6,300 bases of DNA from Nitrospina sp. GTDB taxonomy: Bacteria > Nitrospinota > Nitrospinia > Nitrospinales > Nitrospinaceae. The stretch covers positions 1 to 6,300 of the forward strand of contig SMVT01000099.1 in NCBI GenBank assembly GCA_004357365.1. Direction: 5' to 3'. The translations under genes were made by a program, and so were the position numbers. The first letter of the stretch is position 1; each line of letters starts with the position of its first letter. Below are positions 1 through 5,635 of the stretch, piece after piece. The notes below the pieces were generated by a model. It was not told where the DNA came from. It did not search any database and saw only the letters and a list, made by a program, of their open reading frames with translations.

Positions 1-29
1 ATAAGGCCTTCCGGGTTGAACATCGGCAT
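1..29 (-). CDS. Possible start of a gene running off the left edge
   Basis: Reading the minus strand, an ATG at position 29 opens a frame MPMFNPEGL that runs off the window without a stop. A second in-frame ATG lies at 23. An AGGAGG sequence (plus strand 42-47) lies 12 bases upstream of the first ATG, which is longer than ideal but could serve. The gap to the stop codon of the upstream minus-strand gene (62-526) is only 32 bases, so the two could be co-transcribed. Nine residues are too few to assign a product, and the frame may be chance. Confidence 0.35.
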
Positions 30-61
30 GTCGGGATCGGGCCTCCTGTTAGGTCGAGGAT

Positions 62-526
62 TTAAATTACTGCAACTGTCTTCGGGGTGAGGACGACTTT
101 TTGGACTTTGAATTTGATATCAAACAAATTGTCGCCGACGGTTTTGATGACGGTCAGTCCCAGGATTTGGGTGAGGTCCAGCTGGTTTTTGGAGACTTTG
201 AAATGGCCGCCGATTTTTTTCTCGCCGATGATCTCCGGCGTGAACAGCGGCACGTTGGGAATCTTCTCGCGTATTTTTTTGCCGGTGTTGAGGAACATTC
301 CCTCCAGTTTCCCCTTCTCGCTTTTCAGGACGAGGTCGCCGCGGATTTTTTGAATGCGCATCCCCTCTTTTTGGTCGAAACCGGCAATGGTCAAAATGTG
401 CAGGAGCGGGACCTTGCCGCCGCCTTTCAGTGACATCTTGCCGATGAATTGAATCAACTGGGCCACCTTTTTTTGATCTTTTTCGGCGATGGGGATTTTA
501 AAAATATTTGTAAAGTCATCAAACAT
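62..526 (-). CDS. Lysine-rich protein of unknown function
   Basis: I do not recognise this 154-aa protein. It has 24 lysines and no cysteine, tryptophan or tyrosine. There is no signal peptide and no membrane helix, so it is probably cytoplasmic and basic. The second half alternates hydrophobic and charged residues (for example NLFDIKFKVQKVVLTPKTV near the end), which suggests beta strands. A glycine-rich SLKGGGKVPLL stretch lies near residue 35. I chose the ATG at 526 because GGAAG (534-538) sits 7 bases upstream. An in-frame TTG at 532 would add two residues but lies too close to that site. An in-frame TAA lies a few codons further upstream. The gene is separated from the DUF2059 gene by 145 bp that hold a perfect TATAAT, so it probably has its own promoter as well as possible read-through. 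Being a real gene rests on frame length, start signals and unbiased protein-like composition. Confidence 0.72.
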   Translation of the reverse strand: MFDDFTNIFKIPIAEKDQKKVAQLIQFIGKMSLKGGGKVPLLHILTIAGFDQKEGMRIQKIRGDLVLKSEKGKLEGMFLNTGKKIREKIPNVPLFTPEIIGEKKIGGHFKVSKNQLDLTQILGLTVIKTVGDNLFDIKFKVQKVVLTPKTVAVI

Positions 527-533
527 CGGCAAG

Positions 534-538
534 CTTCC
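534..538 (-). promoter_or_regulatory. Ribosome binding site choosing ATG 526
   Basis: Minus-strand GGAAG lies 7 bases before the ATG at 526. It supports that start over the TTG at 532, from which it is separated by one base. Confidence 0.5.
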
Positions 539-561
539 GGCAGATTGTTACTCCTCTGAAT

Positions 562-591
562 ATTATAAAATGAATACCGGTCGTGCTGGAA
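562..591 (-). promoter_or_regulatory. Candidate promoter for the lysine-rich gene
   Basis: The minus strand carries a perfect -10 hexamer TATAAT (plus strand 562-567), about 35 bases before the ATG at 526. The best -35 at an 18-base spacing is TTCCAG (586-591), a poor match to TTGACA. An A+T-rich stretch (591-600) lies further upstream and could help polymerase binding. The call rests mainly on the -10 and the position. Confidence 0.4.
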
Positions 592-671
592 ATTAATTGA
601 ACGATAGGGTTGGAACGGCAAGGCGAAAGTTGGGGGAGTTTGGAACATCGGGCCTTACAATGGGCAGGTTG

Positions 672-1190
672 CTATTCATTCAGGTCCTCGAGCCTATGGT
701 TCCGGATCAGTGCCTTCAGGCTATTGTTGAAGGCGTCGGACTGAAGCAGTTCCTGTCCCCAGACACTGCCGATCTGTCCCGCCTCCCGGCTGATGGCGGG
801 CATTTTCACCTTCCATTCCTCCCAGAACGGGGTTTCAAACATCTCGATGAGTTTGCGGATCACCTCGTGCGACATATTTTTGTCGTACACCGGAATCATC
901 CGTTCCACCAGGGCATCAATGTCCTGTTGCCCGATCAGTTGATAGTACTCCTGCCAGAAGGCGTCGGGGGCTTTGGGATAGGCCTGGGAGAATCCCATCG
1001 AGTACTGGTTCAGCAGGTTGTTCTTCATGAGGTTCAATTGATCGTAAATTCCCGAAGCCTCGAGCAGTTTCCGGATGTCCCGGGCTTTGGCGTCGCTGGG
1101 ATCCGCCGCCGCTCCGGAAGCCAGGCCGGTAATGAACAGGAGCACCGCCACAGCGGTTCCGATGATTTTGAAAAGGAGGTTTGATCTCAT
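672..1190 (-). CDS. Exported DUF2059-type protein
   Basis: This 172-aa protein begins with a clear Sec signal peptide: basic MRSNLLFK, a hydrophobic core to about residue 24, and a likely cleavage after the alanine-rich GAAA near residue 29. The mature part is helical and acidic. Its centre (about residues 90-150) resembles the DUF2059 family, with the series VERMIPVYDKNMSHE, an IRKLIEMFETPFWEEW segment and KMPAISREA. That family is exported and of unknown biochemical function. The residue-level likeness is by eye only. The ATG at 1190 has GGAG (1198-1201) 7 bases upstream. The gene starts 37 bases after the stop of the gene at 1228-1818 on the same strand, so the two are probably one operon, which places an exported protein beside a membrane protein of unknown role. 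Confidence 0.75.
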   Translation of the reverse strand: MRSNLLFKIIGTAVAVLLFITGLASGAAADPSDAKARDIRKLLEASGIYDQLNLMKNNLLNQYSMGFSQAYPKAPDAFWQEYYQLIGQQDIDALVERMIPVYDKNMSHEVIRKLIEMFETPFWEEWKVKMPAISREAGQIGSVWGQELLQSDAFNNSLKALIRNHRLEDLNE

Positions 1191-1227
1191 AGCATGGCTC
1201 CGAAGGTGAATGGGGTATTAAGAAAAT

Positions 1228-1818
1228 TTATTTTTTGAGGTCTTCGAAATCGCGGCGCACGGTTTCGATTGCTTGACGGTACCGTTTGCCGTCGCCATAA
1301 TCGAAGAAATATTTGTAGCGGCTGTGAATATCCCCCACCCGCCGGGCGTGCTTGATCGGGCACCAGTGCTGTTCGGTACGCGCCGCGACTTCCCGCGCAT
1401 AGGCCACCACACCGTTGAAATAGCCGCAAAAGACGCAGTTCATTCTCTCGATGAAATTCAGATAGCTCAGGTGGTGCCGGTCGAGTACGATATAATCGCC
1501 CCGGCATACCTTGGGGATGCCGTACACGGGAAAACAGACGGCCTGGGAAATCGTAATCATCAAATCCATGAGCAGGACCGGAAGCAGGCAGGACCACATG
1601 ACCGGCGCAGTGACAATGGCCAGCGGCCGGGCATCTCCCAGATAGGAGCGAATCGCTTTCATCAAATGGCGGTGTTCCTGTCTGATTTCCCGCTGGAAGC
1701 GGACTTTTTTCTTGTGGATCTGATAAAAAAACTCCTCCTGCTTTTTCTGAAGCTCCATCGCCAGCTCGCGTTCCAGCGTCCGGAATTTTTCCAGGAGCAT
1801 TTCCAGTCTATCGTTCAT
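1228..1818 (-). CDS. Conserved membrane-associated protein with CxxC and CPxKH motifs
   Basis: The 196-aa product has three parts. Residues 1-60 are strongly charged and heptad-like, probably a coiled coil. Residues 65-102 are hydrophobic (around LAIVTAPVMW, CLLPVLLMDLMITI and AVCFPVYGIPKV) and could form one or two membrane segments. Residues 105-160 carry the conserved-looking core: GDYIVLDRHHLSYLN (107-121), then N-C-x-x-C-G-Y with C128 and C131, then QHWCPIKH with C153 and H157. Three cysteines and a histidine in this arrangement could bind a metal, which is inference. I recall similar uncharacterised proteins in other Proteobacteria with the FPVYGIP, DRHHLSYLN and WCPIKHARR blocks, but cannot verify this here. 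The ATG at 1818 has AGGTG (1824-1828) 5 bases upstream. A TTG at 1836 would add six residues with no better site. It is probably the first gene of an operon with the DUF2059 gene. Confidence 0.8.
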   Translation of the reverse strand: MNDRLEMLLEKFRTLERELAMELQKKQEEFFYQIHKKKVRFQREIRQEHRHLMKAIRSYLGDARPLAIVTAPVMWSCLLPVLLMDLMITISQAVCFPVYGIPKVCRGDYIVLDRHHLSYLNFIERMNCVFCGYFNGVVAYAREVAARTEQHWCPIKHARRVGDIHSRYKYFFDYGDGKRYRQAIETVRRDFEDLKK

Positions 1819-1823
1819 GACGT

Positions 1824-1828
1824 CACCT
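1824..1828 (-). promoter_or_regulatory. Ribosome binding site choosing ATG 1818
   Basis: Minus-strand AGGTG lies 5 bases before the ATG at 1818 and inside the longer TTG-initiated reading. It therefore argues for the shorter 196-aa protein. Confidence 0.55.
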
Positions 1829-1860
1829 GGGGACAAGGTCTTAAAAGGGTATTTTCTTTA

Positions 1861-1888
1861 AACATATCATTATTTTATTTGTTTGCAA
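1861..1888 (-). promoter_or_regulatory. Candidate minus-strand promoter of the CxxC protein operon
   Basis: On the minus strand TTGCAA (1883-1888) is followed after 16 bases by TATGTT (1861-1866). Each matches four of six consensus bases. The intervening DNA is very A+T-rich. The -10 lies about 43 bases before the ATG at 1818. The -35 uses the same palindrome as the opposing promoter. Confidence 0.3.
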
Positions 1889-1911
1889 ACTGGGCCTGCA
1901 AAACCCATAAT
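1883..1911 (+). promoter_or_regulatory. Candidate promoter for the 128-aa gene
   Basis: TTGCAA (1883-1888), a 17-base spacer and CATAAT (1906-1911) give a plausible sigma70-type promoter, with four and five of six consensus bases. It ends about 30 bases before the ATG at 1941. Its -35 lies in the palindrome GTTTGCAAAC (1881-1890), which also fits a -35 on the other strand. Confidence 0.45.
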
Positions 1912-1940
1912 CAGGGGAAGCCAACCGCCATTGGGACCGC

Positions 1941-2327
1941 ATGCATAACGTATACAGGGAAGTATCGGTCCAGGACGCGCAACGGATTCTGGACTATTGC
2001 CGCCACCACACCATTCAGGAAGGCGGCCTGTTCGAGGTGTTTTCCACGCCGGGGCAGGATATCCACATGATCATCGTCAACTCCTGCCCGGAGGACGAGC
2101 CGATAGACCAGTTCCGTCCCCTCGGCGCCTTCTACATCAACTTCCTGAAGCCCGGCACCCTTTCCATCGAGGAGGACGACCCGCATTTCGACGGCGCCCC
2201 GGCGCGCAAATACCATGTCGCCGCCATCCGCCAGGTGATCGATCTCCTGTTCCAATACGCGTATCCCGGATACGAATTGAGCTACAACGACCTGCCCGCC
2301 ATTCCCCGTTCCGACCCGCCGGAATAG
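1941..2327 (+). CDS. Small acidic protein of unknown function
   Basis: This 128-aa protein is not recognised. It has no signal peptide or transmembrane helix and is rich in aspartate and glutamate, so it is probably soluble and cytoplasmic. It reads like a compact alpha/beta domain: a helix in QDAQRILDYCRHH, a strand in DIHMIIVNSC (two cysteines, C20 and C49), a strand in GAFYINFL, and a helix in HVAAIRQVIDLLFQYA. The tail ends in a proline-rich AIPRSDPPE. The ATG at 1941 is preceded by GGGA (1933-1936) four bases upstream, which is weak, and by a promoter-like sequence. It starts a plus-strand pair with the DsrE-like gene 125 bases downstream, although the DsrE-like gene may have its own signals. 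The frame is credible from its codon-like third-position G/C bias and protein-like composition. Confidence 0.7.
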   Translation: MHNVYREVSVQDAQRILDYCRHHTIQEGGLFEVFSTPGQDIHMIIVNSCPEDEPIDQFRPLGAFYINFLKPGTLSIEEDDPHFDGAPARKYHVAAIRQVIDLLFQYAYPGYELSYNDLPAIPRSDPPE

Positions 2328-2427
2328 GGACCTCAAAATTTTGCCCACACGCCGAGCCCCGTGATAGACTCGGATCAAACCCCATCCCATCCCCCGAGCG
2401 GAGGGCCGGATTTCAGTATAAAAATTT

Positions 2428-2447
2428 TGGAACACCGTTCCAGGAGG
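2428..2447 (+). promoter_or_regulatory. Strong ribosome binding site joined to a small inverted repeat
   Basis: AGGAGG (2442-2447) lies 5 bases before the ATG at 2453 and fixes the start of the DsrE-like gene. Directly before it, and sharing its first A, is a 6-base inverted repeat TGGAAC-ACC-GTTCCA (2428-2442). In RNA this would form a short hairpin abutting the ribosome binding site. In DNA it could be an operator. A TATAAA (2417-2422) lies just upstream but has no convincing -35. Confidence 0.6.
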
Positions 2448-2452
2448 TTCAT

Positions 2453-2920
2453 ATGTTGCGTCTCAACCCGGTTTTTCGAATTCTACTGGCAGGAATTTTA
2501 CTGGTCGCCGGAGCAGTCTCCGCGCAGGCGGGAGCGGATAACCACCGCACGCCCGACGGTAAACTGAAAGTGCTGTATCACATTGACGGCTCCGACGTCG
2601 GCACCGCCAAATACGCCATGGCGCTCATCAGCAAGCACATCGAAGCGGAAGGCGGACCGGACAAGATCGACATCAAGGTGGTGGTGCACGGACCCGCCCT
2701 CCTGCTGTTCGATAAGGAAACCATCGACCCCGCCCTGAAGTCCAAACTGAAGATCGTGTTGGACAAAGGCGTGAAACCGGAAATGTGCCAGGTCTCCATG
2801 AAAATTTTCAAACGGCCGTTGGACCAGCTGACGCCGGGGTTCCAGCCCACCGCGCACCCGGTGGCTGTCAAGCGCATCGCCGACCTGCAGGAACAGGGCT
2901 ACCTCTACATCAAACCCTAG
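2453..2920 (+). CDS. Exported DsrE-like protein
   Basis: This 155-aa product starts with a typical Sec signal peptide, with a hydrophobic core around FRILLAGILLVAGAVSA and a likely cleavage after AQA at residue 26. The mature part fits a DsrE/DsrF-like fold: the first strand KLKVLYHID (37-45), a helix over AKYAMALISKHIEAE, a second strand with IDIKVVVHGPAL (71-82), and a later GVKPEMCQVSM (106-115) that places the single cysteine C112 where many DsrE-like proteins carry theirs. Family members in sulfur oxidisers relay sulfur, but small exported versions are common and mostly uncharacterised, so a role in periplasmic sulfur or thiol chemistry is inference. The ATG at 2453 is set by AGGAGG 5 bases upstream. 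The open frame extends further back but without the signal peptide logic. Its TAG stop interlocks with that of the convergent yacG gene. Confidence 0.85.
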   Translation: MLRLNPVFRILLAGILLVAGAVSAQAGADNHRTPDGKLKVLYHIDGSDVGTAKYAMALISKHIEAEGGPDKIDIKVVVHGPALLLFDKETIDPALKSKLKIVLDKGVKPEMCQVSMKIFKRPLDQLTPGFQPTAHPVAVKRIADLQEQGYLYIKP

Positions 2921-3117
2921 TTGCGCCCAGGGAATGTCAATAACAGACAACGGTCAGCAAGTTTCCCCTCCCTGTCAAGGGAGCGGTCGTCCAGCCATTG
3001 CCCGAGATCGATCAGCCGGCACCGCTCGCAACAAAACGGGAAAAACGCATTGTCCTTCTTCACCGCGGGCTTTTTGCAGGTGGGGCATTTCGGATGATGA
3101 CGCGAAGTTGGAGTCAT
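2917..3117 (-). CDS. yacG: DNA gyrase inhibitor YacG (zinc-binding)
   Basis: The 66-aa product has the YacG signature: CPTC (C11, C14), then PFCCERC (C29, C33), followed directly by RLIDLGQWL. The four cysteines form the zinc site. In E. coli YacG binds the GyrB subunit and blocks gyrase binding to DNA. The length is near the usual size for the family. C30 stands where most homologues have serine. The acidic/basic tail after residue 45 is longer and less conserved, as is common. The ATG at 3117 has no good ribosome binding site upstream, so expression may be low or the transcript nearly leaderless. No coaE or other common neighbour is visible. The gene converges on the DsrE-like gene, and the TAG codons of both share the palindrome CTAG (2917-2920), leaving no intergenic room for a terminator. 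Confidence 0.92.
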   Translation of the reverse strand: MTPTSRHHPKCPTCKKPAVKKDNAFFPFCCERCRLIDLGQWLDDRSLDREGKLADRCLLLTFPGRN

Positions 3118-3272
3118 GATTTAAGATTCCCAAGCCAGGGGCCGTGGCAAGCACCATACCCCGGTCCCACCTTTCCGGTCAACCCCCCCTTACCGGCGCA
3201 GAATCCCCACCCAAGCCCTCAGACGGAATGATTGATATGATTGTTTTTTAAGGGTTTATTCAATTATTTTTG

Positions 3273-3302
3273 TTTACAACCTGTCCCTGTTCTGGGTATA
3301 TT
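3273..3302 (+). promoter_or_regulatory. Candidate promoter of the J-ExeA gene
   Basis: TTTACA (3273-3278), an 18-base spacer and TATATT (3297-3302) resemble a sigma70-type promoter with five of six consensus bases in each hexamer. An A+T-rich stretch lies just upstream. The GTG start at 3362 would follow a leader of roughly 50 bases. Confidence 0.5.
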
Positions 3303-3349
3303 GGAACGGCGGCTAAAACCCGCCGAGGGTCCAATTCCTGCAACCCCCC

Positions 3350-3353
3350 GGAG
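3350..3353 (+). promoter_or_regulatory. Ribosome binding site for GTG 3362
   Basis: GGAG lies 8 bases before the GTG at 3362. It supports GTG as the start, which keeps the whole J-like domain in the protein. Confidence 0.55.
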
Positions 3354-3361
3354 AACGCACT

Positions 3362-5461
3362 GTGTCCACCGTCAAACAAACCGATCATTACCAAGCCCTG
3401 GGCATTTCCCCGGCCGCCTCACCGCGTGAGGTCAAGGAATCGTACCTGGGCTGGATCCGTTATTTCGACCACCCCGGGGAGCGGCCCAAGCCGGGCTCCC
3501 TGCAGGGGTCGCTGACCGAGCAGATCGAGCAGGTCCAGCGGGCCTACGATCTGCTGGCGGATGAAAACCTGCGCGCGCAATACAACGCGCAATTGAATTT
3601 TGTTCCCGATGCGCCGGAACCGGAATCCGCCCCAGCGGCGGCTCCGTCCTCGCCCCGCGCCTATGGCGACGTCGAGGTGATGATCGCCAAGCGCAAACAG
3701 GCGCGGTGTTACCTCGAATTTTTCGGACTGAAAGAAAAACCCTTCGAGCTCACTCCCGATCCGAATTATTTTTATCTGAGCTCCCGGCATAAGGAAGTGC
3801 TGGCCCAGCTGATCCTCGCTCTGCAGGAGAACCGGGGGATCGTGAAAATCATCGGCGAAGTGGGCACCGGCAAAACCACCCTCTGCCGCAATTTTTTAAA
3901 GGAGCTGAATTCGGGGATCGATTTCGCCTACCTGGTTCATCCCTGTTCCGGCGTCGTGGAGCTGATGCAGTCCATCAACGCCGAGTTCGGCCTGCCGTCG
4001 CAGAGCCTGAACAAAAACGAACTGTTGCATCATCTCAGGCAGTTCCTCGCCAAAAAGAAAAATGCGGGACGCGGGGTCGCCCTGGTGGTCGACGAGGCGC
4101 AGGACCTCGCGCCGGAAATACTCGAGGAGTTGCGCCTCCTGTCCAACCTGGAAACCGAGACGGACAAACTGTTGCAGATCGTGCTGATCGGCCAGCCGGA
4201 GTTGAACAAAACCCTCGGCCGGGCGTCGATGCGCCAACTGTTGCAACGCATCAGCGACCAGTGGGAACTGTTTCCGATGAACGTGGAAGAAACACACGGC
4301 TATATCCAGCACCGATTGAACGTAGCCGGCGGCAAGGGCAAGGTGGCTTTCAGCCGGTCCGCCGCTGATGCCTTATTCCGGGCATCCGGCGGGATTCCCC
4401 GTCTGGTCAACCGGTTGGCCGACCAGGCGCTGGCGGAAGCGCATCAACAGGGCGTGAAGAAGATCGATCGCCGCATCATCCGCGATGCCGAGAAGGAACA
4501 GGACAACCTCCAGCCACAACCTTTAAACCGCGGTGGGCTGTGGAAGCTGATGGGCGGGTTGGTGGTGATCGGCGGGCTGATCGCGATCATGATTTATTTC
4601 AAGACGCAGTTTTCCTGGTCCGATCCAGTGGCGCAGGGCGATACCCTCACCCAGATGATCCAGCAGACTCCCATGGACCTGTCCCAACCGGGCAGGCTGG
4701 TGGTCCCGCCGCCGCCCACAACACGCACTCTCTCTTCGTTGGGTAACCCGGCCAATCAGCCGGCGATGGATAAAGGAGCCGCCGGGGCGGAATTCCCGTC
4801 GCAGGGTTCCGAACCCGCGGTGAGCGTTTCCACTGAGGAGGAGTTGATTGACGCACTGGTCACCCTGACTGCCGGCGAAAGTAAAATTGAAGCCGCGCGC
4901 TGGGTGCTCAAGCGCTGGGGCGCGTTCCGGAAAGAGACGGTGACCCTGAACCCCCGAGCCCGGGAAATTCTGAAAACCGATTACGGCCTCTCCGTTTACC
5001 AATCGAACGGCAACCTGAACCGGCTGACCACGCTCAACTATCCCGCGCTGGTGGAACTCGCACTACCCGACGGGGGGTCGCGTTACCTGGCGCTGGTGGG
5101 ACTCAAGGGGGACGTCGGAGTGTTCCGCTCCAACGAGACTTATGAAATTCCGCTGGCGTTGTTCGATGCGTTATGGACGCACAAGGCCTGGGTGCTGTGG
5201 AACAATTTTGAAGGCCTGCCGGGCGACATGCAGACCGGATACCAGGGAAAGTATGCCGAGTGGCTGCAGATTCAGTTGAATCGGCTGGGTTACTATAACG
5301 GACTACCCGCGCCCCGGTACGGCCGGCGCACCGCCGACGCGGTGGCGAAGTTTCAGCGCTATTACAACCTCAAGGACCACGGCCGCCTCGACACCGAAAC
5401 CAAAATGATTCTGTATAACCGCCTTCCCGCCTACAACACCCCCCGCCTCATCGGCAATTAA
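3362..5461 (+). CDS. J-like domain / ExeA-GspA type AAA+ ATPase / peptidoglycan-binding fusion
   Basis: 699 aa from a GTG start. Residues 8-75 form a DnaJ-like domain (HYQALGIS; RAYDLLADENLRAQYN), but the HPD loop reads HPG (37-39). A Pro/Ala linker (about 82-101) leads to the ExeA hallmark FFGLKEKPFELTPDP (from 120). The AAA+ core has Walker A GEVGTGKT (165-172), Walker B VVDEAQ (242-247, D244/E245), GQPEL (277-281) after sensor-1-like IVLI, and sensor-2-like GIPRLVNR (344-351). One transmembrane helix (about 396-413) places the ATPase in the cytoplasm and the rest in the periplasm. After a low-complexity linker, residues about 492-622 resemble the C39-peptidase-like fold of GspA C-termini but contain no cysteine, so they are not a protease. 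Residues about 631-690 form a peptidoglycan-binding domain (LNRLGYYNG...RRTADAVAKFQ). In Aeromonas ExeA, with ExeB, helps place the type II secretin through the cell wall. Here no gspB or secretin gene is adjacent, so the job may differ. Confidence 0.92.
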   Translation: MSTVKQTDHYQALGISPAASPREVKESYLGWIRYFDHPGERPKPGSLQGSLTEQIEQVQRAYDLLADENLRAQYNAQLNFVPDAPEPESAPAAAPSSPRAYGDVEVMIAKRKQARCYLEFFGLKEKPFELTPDPNYFYLSSRHKEVLAQLILALQENRGIVKIIGEVGTGKTTLCRNFLKELNSGIDFAYLVHPCSGVVELMQSINAEFGLPSQSLNKNELLHHLRQFLAKKKNAGRGVALVVDEAQDLAPEILEELRLLSNLETETDKLLQIVLIGQPELNKTLGRASMRQLLQRISDQWELFPMNVEETHGYIQHRLNVAGGKGKVAFSRSAADALFRASGGIPRLVNRLADQALAEAHQQGVKKIDRRIIRDAEKEQDNLQPQPLNRGGLWKLMGGLVVIGGLIAIMIYFKTQFSWSDPVAQGDTLTQMIQQTPMDLSQPGRLVVPPPPTTRTLSSLGNPANQPAMDKGAAGAEFPSQGSEPAVSVSTEEELIDALVTLTAGESKIEAARWVLKRWGAFRKETVTLNPRAREILKTDYGLSVYQSNGNLNRLTTLNYPALVELALPDGGSRYLALVGLKGDVGVFRSNETYEIPLALFDALWTHKAWVLWNNFEGLPGDMQTGYQGKYAEWLQIQLNRLGYYNGLPAPRYGRRTADAVAKFQRYYNLKDHGRLDTETKMILYNRLPAYNTPRLIGN

Positions 5462-5481
5462 AACAACGGGCACTCCTTCAT

Positions 5482-5497
5482 CACAGATAAACACCGA
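5482..5497 (+). repeat. Left arm of a 16-bp perfect inverted repeat
   Basis: CACAGATAAACACCGA here is the exact reverse complement of 5636-5651. The arms are 138 bases apart and bracket the hairpin cluster at 5551-5620. Confidence 0.85.
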
Positions 5498-5550
5498 GGA
5501 AAACCCAGATTCTTCGTCGCCTGTGGCTCCTCAGAAGGACAAACCGGTTC

Positions 5551-5569
5551 CCCTCCTTTTCAAGGAGGG
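5551..5569. repeat. 8-bp perfect hairpin
   Basis: CCCTCCTT (5551-5558) pairs perfectly with AAGGAGGG (5562-5569) around the 3-base loop TTC. No T-run follows on the plus strand, so it is not a classic terminator by itself. The 33 bases that begin here are also an imperfect inverted copy of those ending at 5620. Confidence 0.75.
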
Positions 5570-5578
5570 ATTAGGGGT

Positions 5579-5592
5579 GGTTGATATCAACC
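5579..5592. repeat. 14-bp palindrome GGTTGATATCAACC
   Basis: A perfect palindrome sits between the two C/G-rich hairpins at 5551-5569 and 5601-5620. It is the centre of the larger imperfect inverted repeat formed by the flanking arms. Confidence 0.75.
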
Positions 5593-5600
5593 CCTCCCTG

Positions 5601-5620
5601 CCTCCCCTTTAAAGGGGAGG
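5601..5620 (+). terminator. 20-bp perfect palindrome, possible terminator of the J-ExeA gene
   Basis: CCTCCCCTTTAAAGGGGAGG is a 10+10 perfect palindrome. In RNA the centre would open as a small loop, and a T-rich run (TTTAG then TTTTT, 5625-5634) follows within 15 bases. It could act as a weak intrinsic terminator about 140 bases after the stop at 5461, or simply be part of a dispersed repeat. Confidence 0.45.
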
Positions 5621-5635
5621 AGTATTTAGTTTTTA

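Larger units (their letters stand above)
3118..3361. other. Intergenic region between yacG and the J-ExeA gene
   Basis: This 244-bp gap lies between two divergently transcribed genes. Its left half is C-rich with an inverted repeat CCGGT (3175-3179) / ACCGG (3192-3196). Its right half (about 3230-3280) is A+T-rich and leads into the promoter at 3273-3302. No credible small gene was found in it. Confidence 0.6.

Noticed and set aside
597..1184. Plus-strand frame of 195 codons opposite the DUF2059 gene
   Set aside because: The minus strand shows a signal peptide and DUF2059-like sequence, so the plus frame is a shadow.
1194..1238. 14-codon plus-strand mini-frame (MAPKVNGVLRKFIF) behind AAAGGAGGT at 1172-1180
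   Set aside because: The spacing of 13 bases is too long, the peptide is tiny, and the site lies within the start region of the minus-strand DUF2059 gene. The resemblance to a ribosome binding site is likely chance.
1273..2070. Long plus-strand frame of 265 codons
   Set aside because: It is antisense to the CxxC membrane protein gene and overlaps the start of the 128-aa gene. Its translation has no family character.
1911..2435. Minus-strand frame of 174 codons
   Set aside because: It is opposite the 128-aa gene and has shadow-like composition with no start signals.
1997..2452. N-terminal extension of the DsrE-like frame
   Set aside because: The open frame continues upstream, but its translation is arginine/proline-rich shadow of the 128-aa gene. 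AGGAGG and a signal peptide fix the start at 2453.
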